NCBI RefSeq assembly: GCF_024166365.1
Contig: NC_064830.1
Span: 89,768,968-89,832,967 of the forward strand
Source: Elephas maximus indicus
Lineage: Eukaryota; Chordata; Mammalia; Proboscidea; Elephantidae
Reading direction: 5' to 3'
Length of the DNA stretch: 64,000 nt
In this document: positions 1-11,396 of the stretch, one piece after another
Layout: every line of letters begins with the position of its first letter
How positions within the stretch are numbered: position 1 is the stretch's first letter
The notes under the pieces: generated by a model
Database searches by the model: none
Told to the model about the DNA's origin: nothing
The model's input: the letters and a program-made list of their open reading frames with translations, nothing else
Program-made: the position numbers and the translations under genes

Positions 1-38
1 TTTCTCCTGACTTTGACCTCTACCTTGCTCCCACACAG

Positions 39-125
39 TGACAATGAGGACTCAGGCCTCCTGGATAACAACATGGCCATCACCAGAATCCCAGTCCTGT
101 ACCCCATCAATATCCTCATCGAGGA
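39..125 (+). CDS. ITGAL: ITGAL coding exon (first in window)
   Basis: The exon follows a polypyrimidine tract and cacag at 34-38 and ends before gtaagt at 126. It reads [11 protein letters not shown]...YPINILIE from base 40 and ends after two bases of a codon. Those two bases join the C at 1624 to give an Asp codon. It encodes part of the extracellular stalk (calf region). Confidence 0.85.
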
Positions 126-3100
126 GTAAGTCTTTCCCGGCAGCCGCCTAACCATCTCCTTTCACCCAGGCCCCCAACCTTGCCTCCCAGGGCTCTCTCT
201 CTAAGCCCCTTTTCTTTCCTAGGGCCCCCCGGGAGTAATTAGAACTGATCCCAGCCACGATCCCAACAGTTTTCAACACTCAAAAGAGTGAAGGCCCTTT
301 GAGATCTTTGAATCAGTTCAGCATTTACTGATGGAAACAAAGTCATTGAATGCTGACCTTACATTGGTGCTGGCTTCTCTGTGTGGTTGATGGTTTTCCA
401 TGCAGCTTCCAACACCTCTGTCAGGCAGCTGGGCCTCCCTCCATTTTACTAATGAGCAAACTGAGGCTCAGAAAAGGGAAGTACTTGCCCAAGGTCACAC
501 AGCAAGAAATTACTGAAGCTGGGATTTGAACTTAAGTCTGTGTGACTCCAAAGCCCCAGGAGAGCTCTTTACTGTTTTCCGCAGTGCTGGGAGAGCTATG
601 AGAAAAGTGTTCACCGTGGCATTGTTCTTGGGGAGCTTATGGTTAAGTTGGAGAAACCAAACCCAGACACAAGGAACCACTGAATCTCAGAAGGCTGTGG
701 CAGGAAGGACTGCTCATTGGATTTTCTCATTTACAGAAAAGGAAACTGAGCCTAGAAATGTAGAGTGGCTTTCTCCAAGTGGCTCAGTCAGCTAAGGACA
801 GGGACAGTGTCTGAGCCCAGTTGTCCAGTGCTTACTAACTAAATGTCAAACAGAATGATGAAGTGTGATAGGAAATTGGAGCTAGGAAAGATGAGAGTGG
901 TTCGGAGGAGAGACAGAAGGGCCATGGAACCGGGGTCTCTGGAGGAAGGTGGGATTTGAATTAGGACCAGGAAGGAGGGAGGACATTCTCGTCAGAGAGA
1001 ATAGCATAGGCAAAGGCACAGAGATGGTGGGCAGATCTGGGGAACAGGGAGTGGACAGGCTTAGCAGAGGGCAGATATGTGCAAGGGAGTAGTGGGAAGG
1101 CACACTGGGAAGACGGGCGGGTATAGGTGTGGGAGGCTTTGGACTTGACCCTGGCAGTAGGGAGCCATGGAGAGTTTCTGAATACGTGAGTGGCAGAGTC
1201 AGGGAGTGGTATTAGGAAGGCTAGTCTAGCGGTGTCCGTTGGAAGGATGGGGTGGGAGAGGGAGTCTGCAGTCTCCAAGTGAGGCTGACAAAATTCTCTA
1301 GGAGCCGAGCAGTGGGACCTAGACTACAGTGGTGACACGGGTGAGGTGTTGGGGTGAGCATGGGCTCTATAGGTGCACTGACCTGGGTTCCAGGCTTGTT
1401 TCTCTATTGTGGGACCTAGGGCAAGAGGTTGACCCCTTCCATGAGCCTCAGTTTCCACGGGGAAACATCAGGTTGTTGTCAGGGTTAGATGAGGTCTGGC
1501 CTGTGCGGTGCCTGGTAGGATCGCTGGCAACTCAGAGGCTTGCCCTGGCCTAGGCCCCTGCCCTCCCGCAGGTGGTGCTGCTGTCTTTGACACCTTCTGT
1601 CTAGCTCTTCTGTCTCTTTCCAGCCAGGGAAACTCCACGCTCTACATCAATTTCAAGCCTAAAGGTCCCAAGATTCAGCATGTCAAGCACATCTACCAGG
1701 TATGAGTCTCAATGTGAAAAAGTTCTTAGAGGCCCTATCTCAGGGACCAAAGGTGCAGAGACCAGTTGGACACAGTCCTGTCCTCAGCGAACCCTTTCTA
1801 ATCCTTGCTCAAATGCTTCTGGTGGCCGGACACTCACAAACTCTTTTCTGCTACTGGAGAGATTATTTATAGAATCACAGAACTCAGGAGCAGAATGGGC
1901 TCTGGAAGAGAACCTAGTTTTTGTTTGTTTTATTGTGATAAAATGTTGTCGTTGTTGTCAGGTGCCATAGAGTTGGTTCCGACTCGTAATGACCCTATGC
2001 TCAACAGAATGAAACACTGCCCGGTCCTGTGCATCCTTATAATTGTTGTTATGGTTGAGCCCACTGTTACAGCCACTGTGTCAATCCATCTCGTTGAGGG
2101 TCTTCCTCTTTTCCTCTGACCGTGTACTTTACCAAGCATGATGTCTTTCTCCGGGGACTGATCCCTGTGATAAAATATATATAACATAAAATTGACCTTT
2201 TTAAGTATTTTAAGGGTACAATTCAATGGCATTAATTACATTCACAGTGTTGTGCAACCATCACCATTATGTATTTCCAAAACTTTTCATCACTCCAAAA
2301 AAGAAACTCTGTACCCATTGGGCAATAATTCCCCATTGCCCCCTCCTCCAGCCCCTGATAACCTGTAATCTACTTTCTGTCTTGATGAATTTGTCTATTT
2401 GAGATATTTCGTGTAAGTAGGCTTATTTCACTTAGCATTATATTTTCGGGGTTCATCCATGTAGTAGCATGTATGAGAACTTCATTTCTCTTTATGGCTG
2501 AATAATATTCCCTATATGCACACACCACATTTTGTTTAACCATTCATCAGTTGATGGACACCGGGGTTGTTCTCATTTTTTGTCTATTGTGAATAGTACT
2601 GCTGTGAACATTGGTGTCCAAGTATCTGTTTGAGTCCTGCTTTCAGTTCCTTTGGATATATGCCCAGGAACGGAATTGCATGGGTCATATGGCAATTCTC
2701 TGTTTAACTGTTCGAGGAAGCACCAAACTGTCTTCCCCAGTGGCTGTACCATTTTACATTCCCAGCAATGAACAAGGGTTCTAATCTCTCCACATTCTTG
2801 CCAGCACTTGTTATTTTATGTTTTATTGTTATTATAGGCATACCAGTGGGGGGTGAAAAGTCCCCTGGTAGTACATTTTGTGCTCGACTACTAACCTAAT
2901 GGTTGGTGGTTTGAACCCACCCAGCAGCACCATAGAAGAAAGTCCTGGCAATCTGCTTCTGTAAGGAGTATAGCCAAGAAAACTCTGTGGAGCACAGTTC
3001 TACTGGGACACACGTGGGGTTGTCACGAGTCAAGACCAGCTTGCAGGAAGTTAGTTTGGTTTCGGTTTTAATGGGGAAGAAGTAGTTCTCATTGCAGTTT

Positions 3101-6100
3101 CGATGAGCATTCCTTGAGGTGTTGAGCATTGTTTTATGTGCTTTTAGGCCTTTTGGAGGAATGTCTATTCAGGTCCTTTGGCCACTTTTTCACTGAGTGG
3201 TTTGCCTTTTTTGTTGTTGATTATAGGAGTTCTTTATATATTTTGGGTATTAGATGCTTCTCGGATATGTGATTTGTGGGTTGTCTGTACTTTCTTGATA
3301 AAGTCCTTCTATCATTTTGTCTCTTGTTGCTTGTGCTTTAGGAATCAAATCTAGAGAACCTAGTTTTTTACCCAAACATTTAATGGGCCACTGTCGTAGT
3401 TTAGGTACCTTACCAGGTGCTGGAGGCAGTAAGAAATGACAGAATCCCTGCCCTTGGGGAGCTTGCAATTGAAGGAAAGCAGATCTATGAACACATAATA
3501 ATATACTTAGAATTCCCACTCACCAAACATGAGTTTTGGATTCTGTGCCTAGTGCTTTGTATATGTAACCCCCAATGATTCTCACACCAACCTATGTGAT
3601 TCCTGTATGGCAGGTATTGTCCTTCCCATTTTACGGTCAAGAGATCTATGGCACAGAGAGGTTGAGGAACTTGACCAGGTTACACAGCTAATAAGGGGAA
3701 AGTGGTAGATTTGAGTGCTTATTTGAACACAGACATCCACGTGTTTAAGACCTACTTAGGGTGCTCCTTGAGAGCGGCTGTCCTCACTGCCATGCTGCCA
3801 GGCCACCAGGCCAGGGTTGTGAGTCTTAGAGGTCACCTCTCAAAGGGGAGTAGGCACTGACCAAGTCAAGAACATTGACTTTCTTTATTTCATCTTACTG
3901 TGGAGGAAATGGAGTCCCCAAAGGGAAACTGATTCTCCCAAGGCCACACTGGAGTCAAAGTACACTGGGGGAAGGAGCCCCTCAGTAAAGTGACCCGAGC
4001 AGCAGGGGATCTTCAGAAAAGGGCTGCCTCAATCTTACTGTGAGTAGGGAGAGGGAGCATGGCCTTTGAGGTCAGACCCTCATTTGCATTGAAATAAAAA
4101 AAATAGAATGTTTTAAATGACTGGATGAATTGGCTTCTAGAGTTGTTCATTGGAATGGCTCTGGGTTCCCTTACAGAGGTTAGCTAGGCAGGTCCTTCAT
4201 TCCCCAGAGTGATGGTGAAGAGTCAGATAGTCACAGATCTAAATCCCAGCTATGCTGCTTGCTCTCTGCGTGACCTTGGATCAGAGACTGAACTTCTTCA
4301 TGCCTCAGTTCCCTCCTGTGGCGACCAACAAAACCAAACCTGCTGCGGCTGAGTGGATTCCAACTCCTGGCAATGCCATGTGTTTCACAGCAGAACTGCG
4401 CTCCATAGGGTTTTCAGTGACTATGATCTTTTGGTAGCAGAACGCTGGGCCTTTCTTCCAAGGCATCTCTGGTTGGATTTGAATCACCAACCTTTCAGTT
4501 AGTAGCCAAGGGTTTAACCGTTTGTGCCGCCCAAGAATTCCTACTTATGGCAAATGGAGTTTTAAATAAGAACTTCACAGGTGGTCGTAAAGTTTATAAA
4601 TAGGTTACTTACTCCTTGTAAAATGCTTGTCATGGCGGCTGAGGAAGTGGAGGTGTTTAGAGGAGCTGTGGGTGTTGTGCTGCAGCTGTTTTGGAAGCCT
4701 TCTTACACTCTGGCCTCACTCAACCTTGAACCAGCTCAAGCCCCTTGAGCTTCCTCCCTCTCCCTTCTTGGAAGTGTCATCAGGGCTGGACCCCTCCATT
4801 CATCTCACCGCCCACCATGCATTTGATTCCCCACTGCCAGCCTGCCAAGCAGTCACTCCCCGTGAAGGTCTTTGTTTTAGCTAAACCCAATCAATGCCCC
4901 TAAAACTCCCCATGGTATGGGGCACTGGTGATCCACCTCCTGTTTCCTGAATCTGTCCCATTGGTCAGACCCTTTTTGCCACAAGGCGGTCAACTCTAAT
5001 AATTGGGGTTTATTGTAAGCTAGACAGACGCAAAAACACAGGAAGAGTTGGACGGCTAGGCCATAGAATTACCTTCCTGGTGGTTCCCATTATATGAATC
5101 AGCTGCTCCTTTGGATGGTTAGGAGCAGAGGCTTTGACTTCAGACGGACCTGGAATCATTTTGAAGCTCTACCTTTTAAAGCTGTGTGGCCTTGGGCGGG
5201 TTATTTAACCTCTCTTTGCCTCAGTTTTTCAATCTTTAACCTGGGGATGGTAATGGCACCTACTGTATATGGTTGTTGTGAGGAGCAAATGAGAAAATAT
5301 GTATTAAGTGATTAGCATAGCGTTTGGCACATTGTAAGGTTTCAGTCAACACTGGCTGTTTTTAGCATTGGTATTATCACTATCTGAGTCCTGGTGGCAC
5401 GGTGGTTAAGAGCTCAGCTGCTAACCAAAAGGTTGGCAGTTCAAATCCACCAGCCACTCCTTGGAAACCTGATGGGGCAGTTCTACTCTGTCCTACAGGG
5501 CTGCTATGAGTTAGAATCGACCCGATGCCAATGGGTTTTTGGTTTATCACCACCATTATCCGAGGAAAGTGATAGAGCATAGTGGTCTGGTCTCTGGAAT
5601 CATCCAAGGTTAAGATGCCACCTCTGCTACTTGTTGTTTCAGATAAATTTGCTAATCTTGCCAAGCTTCAGTTCTCTCACTTGTAAAATGGGGGTGATGA
5701 TACCGCCCACCACATTTTTGCTGTAAAGCCTAAATGAAATAATGCGCCTAACGAAGGTCGGATGAGGCTGTGCATGTTAAGTGTGCAGTAAATGAGGATT
5801 ATCATTGCGTGAGTGGTGTAACCCCTTATTTTCTGATTCATTAGAACTACTGTGCCCTCACGGCAGGGGCATGGCTTTTCTGGCCTGGCAGTACTGGCCG
5901 CTCTGTATCAGTTTCCACTTAGTGTGTCTCACTTCCCAGAGCATTATCCAATGTCCCCCTTCCAGCTGACAGACTCCCAGATCAGGGGTCCCTCCTGTTC
6001 TTCCAGTCCACCTATCCTACAGCTTCTTGCTCATCTCCACAGAAATGTCCTCGTAGCATCATTTTTTTTTTTTAACATTTAGAAAGTATTATGTATTATA

Positions 6101-9100
6101 TAAGATACAAGACAATGAATACAAGTATGTTAGCATTGGAGGGCTAATTGGGTGATACAAGAGGAAAAGACTTTATCAAGAGACCAACCAGGTCCACTAA
6201 CATTTGTCAGTTTTCAGGCTGGTTTTCCATATGTTTGGAATGATCTAAATATGGATGACCTGGGTAGCTTCTTCTTGAAATAGTTTTTACTTATTCATTT
6301 CTTCATATTGAACATCTTTATTGAGATACCACATACCACACAGTTCACCCATTCCAAGTATATATAAAATTCAATGGTTTTTAGTATATTCACTGTATGG
6401 GCAATCATTACCACAGCATCCGTTTTTTTTTTTTTTTTTAACAGCTTTATTGAGATATATAATTTGCATGCCATATAATTCACTCATTTAAAGTGGACAA
6501 CTCAATGACTTTTAGTGTATTTACAGAATTTTGTAGAATATTAGTATATTCACCACAGAATTGTACAGTGACCACTTCTATCTAGTTCTAAAATATTTCC
6601 ATCACTCCAAAAGAAAACCTCAAAACTATTAAGCAGTATCTCTCCATTCCCCCTCTACCCAGCCCCTGGCAACCACCAATCTGTGTTCTGTCTCTATGGA
6701 TTTACCTATTCTAGATATTTCGTATAAATGGAATCATACAATACATGGCCTTTTGTGACTGGGGTCTTTCACTAAGCATGATGTTTGCAAAGTTCATCCA
6801 CACTGTATCATGTATCACCATTGCATTCCTTTTCGCAGCTGAATAATATTTCATTGTATGTATATAGCACATTTTGTTTATCGATTTATCCATTGGTGGA
6901 CGTTTGGGCTATTTCCACCTTTTGGCTATCATCAATAGTGCTGCTATGAGCATGCATGTGCGTGTACTTGTTTGAACAACTGTTTTCAATTCTTTTGGGG
7001 GTATACCTAGAAGTGGAATTGTTGGTCATATAGTAATTCTATCGTTAATCTTTTGAGGAGCCACCAAACTGTTCTCCACGGTAGCTACACCATTTTAGAT
7101 TCCCACCAACAATGCACTAAGGTTCCAATTTCTCCACATCATCACCCACACTTTTTATTTTCTGGGTTGTTAAGCACGGTGGCTAAGTGTTTGGCTGCTC
7201 ACCGAAAGGTCAGCCGTTCAAATCCACCAGCTGCTCTTTGAAAACCCTATGGGGCAGTTCTACTCTATCCTATAGGGTCACTATGAATTGGAATCGACTC
7301 GACGGCAAAGGGTTTTGTTTTGGTTTTATCTTTGTTAAAAGTCATTCATTCACAAAACTTTTTCTGAGGCCTGTTACATGCTAGGTGCTGTGCCAAGAAG
7401 TAGGGAATTAGAGGTGAAATAAGACACAGCTCCTGCCCTCATGAAGCTCACAGCCTAGTGGAGACACAAACACACAAGCAAATACACTGCCATTCTGCAG
7501 GGGGTGTAGAGTGCTGTGGAGACACAGGAGGGGAATGCTGCCCTGTCCTTTGAGAGTCAGCGAAACCTCCAGAGGTGATACTTGAACAGGTCCTTGCAAG
7601 ATGTGTGAGGACTGACCACTTGGAAAAAGCAGAGAAGAGCATCCCAGACAGAGGGAGGAGATGGAACGGAGACTATAAGGCCTTGGGGCCAGTGGCCAGG
7701 TGTGGTTGATCATTGCACACTGCCTAACAATTAGCAGGCCCTTGGGACTCAGCCAATGAGGGTGGAAGAGGTTTGCAAGGCTGGAGGGTCTGAGATTGAC
7801 TGGGGAGACTGGCATTCAGGGCTCTGTAGCCCCATGTTCTCTGTCCAGGTGAGGATTACACCTTCTATTCATGACCACGATCTGCCCGCCCTGGAGGCCT
7901 TGGTTGCGGTGCCACAGTGTCACAGCAAGGGGCCCCTCACATGCAATTGGAGCGTGGAGATGGTGAGTGCTGCCCAGAGGGGATCCAGATGGCAGAGGTA
8001 GATGTGTGGGAAGGGGGTGAGGATGGATGAATCCTGTCAGACTCATTGGTGTTGGAGTCCACCAAGGGCCAATGGGGGAGGAAAACTGGGATGCCCAAGT
8101 CTTATCTGGGCTGAGGGAAGGAATGCCAGATTCTAGCATAAAGGGACCAGTGTCTTCTCTCAGCTCTGGACTAACCAACGACCTGATTTCATCATTCTTA
8201 GGAGCCCCCTGTCACCTGCCATCCTGAGGTACTGAAGAGGTTGCCCAGTGCTGCTGAGGTACGAGCATGTGAGCTAAAGAATGGATAGGGGCAGGGCAGA
8301 GTTTGAGGGCATGGAGAGGGGAGAGACAGGTCTCTCTGACCCCACTGCTATTCCTGGTTCCCATCAGCCCTGCCTCCCTGGAGCTGAGTTCCGCTGCCCT
8401 GTTGTCTTCAAAGAGGAGTCCCTCATCCAAGTAAATGGAATAGTCGAGCTCACGGGAGAGATTGAGGTAACACCCACCTGCTCATAACAGACAGGAAGCG
8501 GTTGTAGGCGCCCAAGTGCTTTGAGTAGTGGTGGGTGGGCTTCCGCACCAAATAGTGTTTCTCCATTTTTTGTTTTCTATCTTGGTGAAAAGTCCCCAAT
8601 GTTTATACATTTGCTGATGAAACAGAACCAGGGTTTGTGTAAAATTTACAAGTCTGTTTTCATGGGCCTATGGATAGTTCTTATATGTTCCTTATAGAAA
8701 AACTTTCCTCCCAAGAATGGGAAGGGCACATTAGAATGCTACAATGAGACTTGAATAGCGGTGGTGCCCCGCACTGGGACCCATTCTCCTCTACTTCTCC
8801 CTATTGACTGGGGACAGAAATCAATTGGTCCTTGTCCTCCATGGCCCTGACGCCTACTCCCACTCTCCCACAGGGTCCCTCCATGTTCAGCCTCTGCAGC
8901 TCCCTCTCCATCTCCTTCAACAGCAGCAAGCATTTCCACCTCTACGGCAGCAATGCCTCCCTGGCCCAGGTATCTCCCCCTGGGGAACAGGAAGCTGAGG
9001 GATCTGAGGAGCCCAGGGCACAGCTAGCAGCAAGAGGGCTACTAGGCTCAACTCAAATAAGATCTTCCCAACAGCCAGAGCCATCAGTGTTAGAAAACTT

Positions 9101-11396
9101 CCTTGGAAGCTGTGAGTCACCCACCACTGCAGGTGGTCAAACAGACCACAAGGCCACCTAGCTGAGATGTTGTAGACTTAGTGTTAAGACTTAGTGTTAG
9201 GCAAAGATAAATCTTTGTCCAGAAAAGGGATACCAGCCCCAGAGTCAGAGAGTGAAGAGCTGGGCATGCTGTGGGGAGACAAGCAAGTGGAGAGGCCCAA
9301 GGTGGACAGAGTGGGAGTGGCAGGTGTGAAGAGCAGGAAGTTCAGCTGACTGGTAGGTAGAACATGAGAAGGGAAGACAAAGCTAGAAAGGTAAGCAGAA
9401 GCCAAGTTCTGGAAGGCTATGAACATTGAGCTGGGATTCTGCAACTTTATCCTGGGGCTAATGGGGAGCCATTTAAGGACTTGAGGTAGATCATGGTGAG
9501 TTTTTGCCAAATCACTCTGGTGACTACAGTGGAAGATCTATCAAGGGAGAGAGACAGGAGCCAGAGCCTCGTCTGTGACACAGTCCAGGTGGGGAATGGT
9601 AAGATCTACGGATTGGGACCAGAAATTTCAGAGGTAAGAAGCACTTCTTTCTTGCCCTTCCCTCTCCCCTTCTCCCCAGGTCGTCATGAAAGTTGATGTT
9701 GTATATGAGAAGGAGATGCTCCAAGTCTATGCGCTGAGTGGCATCGGGGGGCTGCTATTGCTGCTGCTGATTTTCGTGGTGCTATACAAGGTGAGCTTCT
9801 GAAAATAACAGGCATTGCTAAGACAACCTTATGCAAGGGGGAATTGGCAGGAGCCAGAGAGGAAAATCCGAAGACCAGGGAGCATTAAAGCTAGAAGGGG
9901 CCATAATCAATGTCTTCCTTCTACAGCTAAGGCTACTGAGGCCAAAAGAGCAAAAGAGACTTTTCCGCCATTACTCATCAAAGTTCTGGCAGAGCTAGGA
10001 CTAGGTACCAAGGGAGAGGAAGGAGCTCCTTTATATTGAGGGCCACCTGTGCGCCAGGCACTGTACCAGGCACTGGGATAGAGGTTCGTACCATAAACAT
10101 GCCTTTGTGGAGCTCACAGTCTAATGGAGGAGACAGACAAGAACAAGCATGATGAGGGTTACAAAAGGGGGCCTATGTGCTTTGGAACCTATAACAGAAG
10201 GACTAAACTAGGCTGGGGGGAGCCTGGGAAGGCCACCAGAAGGAGGTGGCATTTGATCTGGGATTTGAAGGATGAGAAGAAATTAACCAGGTGAAGAGTA
10301 GTGGGGGTCAGATGTTGCATGTAAAAAACCGCAGTATTACAGAAAAAGAGTAAACCTTCATGTTGTACTTGTTGAGGGTGGTCACTAACAACCATTTTGT
10401 TTATATTCCTCCAGGTTTTAATTTTTTTGTAGTATACGTATGTGTGTGTGAGGGAGAAAAAATCAGTTTGTCTGTATAGATCTAAAAAAAAACGTAAACG
10501 GGATGATACTGTGTATACTGCTTGGGAATTGGTATTTTCCACTTGATCTTATATCTTAATGTCTTTCCCTATGAACACAATTAGACCACTTCTTCCGTTT
10601 TAAGCACTGAGTAGTCCGGATGTCCCACCATTTATTTAACGAGCTCTATTGATGAACATTTGGGTTGTTTCTAATATACATCTATTTCAAACAATATGGC
10701 AAAAAGAAACCACTCTGATTACCCACATCTTTGTACATTCGTCCAAATATTATTTAGGATTAATTCCTAGAAGTGGAATTGCTAGGCTAATGAGTATGTT
10801 TTAAGTTGTCAGCCTGTCTAAAAGATTGGTAGATGACTTTTTTTTAGTAGACTTTGTTTTCTAGAGAAGTTTTGGATTTACCAAAAATTGTGCAGAAACT
10901 ATTGAGTTCCCATGTGTTCCCTCCACCCTCGCACATTTTCTTCTATTAACATCTCCCACCCCTGTGGTACATTTGTTACGACTGATGAACCAGTATTGAT
11001 ACATTAGTACATAACATCTTGATGAACCTGAAGAAGAAACTACTAAGCTTATACCTTTAACATATTACCAAGAACAGTGAGTAGCAGATACCATCACCCC
11101 ATCTGGGCACCAGGTCACTGTAGTGTATATGACTTAGTAACATAAACAGTGTTTTCATATTTCGCAGGGGCAGTCTGGTCTGCAGTGCTCTGTGGACTTT
11201 TTGCTCAATTTTTGTCTCCTTGCAGGTTGGCTTCTTCAAACGGAACCTGAAGGAAAAGATGGAGGCTGATGCAGGTGCCCGAAATGGAATTCCTGGAGAA
11301 GGCTCTGAGAAGCCAGAGTCTGGGGAAGAGGCAGCGGATGTGGGCTGCCTGGAGCCCCTCCAAGGGGAGGAGGGCCAGAATGGAGAGGCAGACTGA
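39..11396 (+). CDS. ITGAL: ITGAL (integrin alpha-L, CD11a), 3' part: eight coding exons
   Basis: This is the 3' end of the gene for the alpha subunit of LFA-1 (CD11a/CD18), the leukocyte receptor for ICAMs at the plasma membrane. I read coding exons at 39-125, 1624-1699, 7849-7962, 8202-8258, 8368-8466, 8874-8969, 9680-9790 and 11226-11396. All internal boundaries are AG/GT, and the reading frame stays open across every junction. The exons encode the lower extracellular stalk, a hydrophobic transmembrane helix ([17 protein letters not shown]), the alpha-integrin GFFKR motif and a cytoplasmic tail of about 57 residues ending at TGA 11394-11396. The tail start NLKEKMEA and the stalk stretch [20 protein letters not shown] are what I recall of ITGAL rather than ITGAM, ITGAX or ITGAD. 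The 5' exons, including the I-domain, lie outside the window. The neighbouring ZNF768 cluster supports the assignment by synteny. Confidence 0.95.
420..560 (-). repeat. MIR SINE fragment in ITGAL intron
   Basis: The phrases 'ccattttactaatgagcaaactgaggctcagaaa' and 'cttgcccaaggtcacacagc', followed by 'gggatttgaact', are the reverse-complement signature of the mammal-wide MIR SINE. The rest of the 126-1623 intron shows another MIR at about 1365-1500 (+) and no coding sequence. Confidence 0.8.
1624..1699 (+). CDS. ITGAL: ITGAL coding exon
   Basis: The acceptor is tttccag at 1617-1623 and the donor is gtatga at 1700. The exon reads [18 protein letters not shown] followed by HVKHIYQ and ends in phase 0. 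It is extracellular stalk sequence. The following intron is the largest in the window (about 6.1 kb) and is packed with repeats. Confidence 0.93.
1951..2165 (-). mobile_element. RTE-type LINE 3' fragment
   Basis: On the - strand this reads the C-terminal end of an RTE-class reverse-transcriptase polyprotein ([20 protein letters not shown]) followed by RWIDTVA. On the + strand it begins with a GTT-repeat tail, the AAC-type 3' end of RTE elements. The same element recurs at 55196-55587 (-) and 62470-62752 (+). Confidence 0.8.
2165..3350 (-). mobile_element. Antisense L1 fragment, split by a SINE
   Basis: The + strand phrases 'aaccatcaccattatgta', 'tgaataatattcc', 'atggacaccggggttg' and 'tggtgtccaagtatctgttt' are the well-known antisense 3'UTR/ORF2 end of an old mammalian L1. 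The element is interrupted at about 2862-3075 by an AfroSINE-like insertion and resumes with 'gttgttgattataggagttctttatatattttggg'. Confidence 0.75.
2862..3075 (+). mobile_element. AfroSINE-like SINE inserted in L1
   Basis: Diverged copy of the tRNA-derived elephant SINE: 'cctggtagtaca', 'ctaacctaatggttggtggtttgaaccca', 'ctgcttctgtaagg', ending 'ggtttcggttttaatggg'. It splits the L1 fragment and is therefore younger than it. Confidence 0.65.
3530..3760 (-). repeat. MIR SINE
   Basis: 'cccattttacggtcaagag', 'gcacagagaggttgagga' and 'ttacacagctaataagg' give the MIR core in reverse orientation. Confidence 0.75.
4225..4545. repeat. MIR fragment followed by antisense AfroSINE
   Basis: At 4225-4320 a sense MIR (aatcccagctatgctgctt, gtgaccttgga) runs into an antisense AfroSINE at about 4325-4540 (aaccaaacctgctgcggctgagtggattccaactc ... 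ccaacctttcagttagtagcc). The SINE has landed in or at the end of the MIR. Confidence 0.65.
5095..5385 (+). repeat. MIR SINE
   Basis: Sense MIR: 'ctttgacttcagacggacctgg', 'gtgtggccttgggcgggttatttaacctctc', 'ttgttgtgagg'. A further sense MIR lies at about 5570-5820. Confidence 0.75.
5386..5546 (+). mobile_element. AfroSINE
   Basis: A nearly complete tRNA-derived SINE. It starts with a tRNA-like head (cctggtggcacggtggttaagagct, gttggcagttcaaatccacc), has the diagnostic centre 'ggggcagttctactctgtcc' and ends 'atgccaatgggtttttggttt'. It sits between two MIR copies. Confidence 0.85.
6300..7160 (-). mobile_element. Antisense L1 3' fragment
   Basis: 'cagctttattgagatata', 'aaatatttccatcactcc', 'tctagatatttcgtataaatgg', 'gctgaataatatttcattg' and 'ttgggggtatacctagaagtgg' are antisense L1 3'UTR/ORF2 signatures. 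A poly-T run at 6423-6439 marks an internal junction between two L1 pieces. Confidence 0.75.
7165..7330 (+). mobile_element. AfroSINE
   Basis: 'gcacggtggctaagtgtttggctgctcaccgaaagg', 'ggggcagttctactctatcc' and 'aatcgactcgacggcaaagg' identify a sense copy. It is followed by an L2-like segment at about 7340-7760 and then the next ITGAL exon. Confidence 0.85.
7849..7962 (+). CDS. ITGAL: ITGAL coding exon
   Basis: The acceptor is ctgtccag at 7841-7848 and the donor is gtgagt at 7963. The 114-base exon is phase 0 at both ends, starts [17 protein letters not shown] and ends NWSVEM. It is extracellular stalk sequence. Confidence 0.95.
8202..8258 (+). CDS. ITGAL: ITGAL coding exon (57 bp)
   Basis: The acceptor is attcttag at 8194-8201 and the donor is gtacga at 8259. 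It encodes [19 protein letters not shown] in phase 0. This very short exon fits between the flanking stalk exons without breaking the frame. Confidence 0.93.
8368..8466 (+). CDS. ITGAL: ITGAL coding exon
   Basis: The acceptor is cccatcag ending at 8367 and the donor is gtaaca at 8467. The 99-base phase-0 exon starts [18 protein letters not shown] and ends ELTGEIE. It contains two cysteines of the membrane-proximal stalk. Confidence 0.94.
8874..8969 (+). CDS. ITGAL: ITGAL coding exon
   Basis: The acceptor is cccacag at 8867-8873 and the donor is gtatct at 8970. The 96-base phase-0 exon reads [18 protein letters not shown] followed by [14 protein letters not shown]. It carries two NxS sequons (NSS and NAS). 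Confidence 0.95.
9680..9790 (+). CDS. ITGAL: ITGAL transmembrane exon
   Basis: The acceptor is tccccag ending at 9679 and the donor is gtgagc at 9791. The exon starts [20 protein letters not shown] and then enters the membrane helix [17 protein letters not shown], the single pass that anchors CD11a. It is phase 0 at both ends. Confidence 0.96.
10395..11010. mobile_element. Old LINE fragments in last ITGAL intron
   Basis: 'ttgggttgtttctaatatacatc' and 'attaattcctagaagtggaattgct' at about 10560-10800 are antisense L1-type phrases. A second L1-like stretch follows at 10840-11010. The upstream part of the intron (10030-10310) resembles L2. No coding sequence was found between the transmembrane exon and the last exon. 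Confidence 0.55.
11226..11396 (+). CDS. ITGAL: ITGAL last coding exon: GFFKR and cytoplasmic tail
   Basis: The acceptor is ccttgcag at 11218-11225. The exon begins [17 protein letters not shown], the membrane-proximal GFFKR clasp that pairs with the beta-2 tail, and continues through an acidic tail rich in Glu and Gly to TGA 11394-11396. The distal part ([19 protein letters not shown]) differs from the human tail I remember, as is common for this region. Confidence 0.96.
   Translation, partial: VGFFKRNLKEKMEADAGARNGIPGEGSEKPESGEEAADVGCLEPLQGEEGQNGEAD

Noticed and set aside
5394-5470. tRNA-like box motifs in many places
   Set aside because: They are the tRNA-derived heads of AfroSINEs, not tRNA genes; no cloverleaf anticodon arm is kept.
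7408-8178. Open - strand frames of 120-135 residues in ITGAL introns
   Set aside because: They overlap ITGAL exons and L2-like repeats in antisense and lack any recognisable domain.
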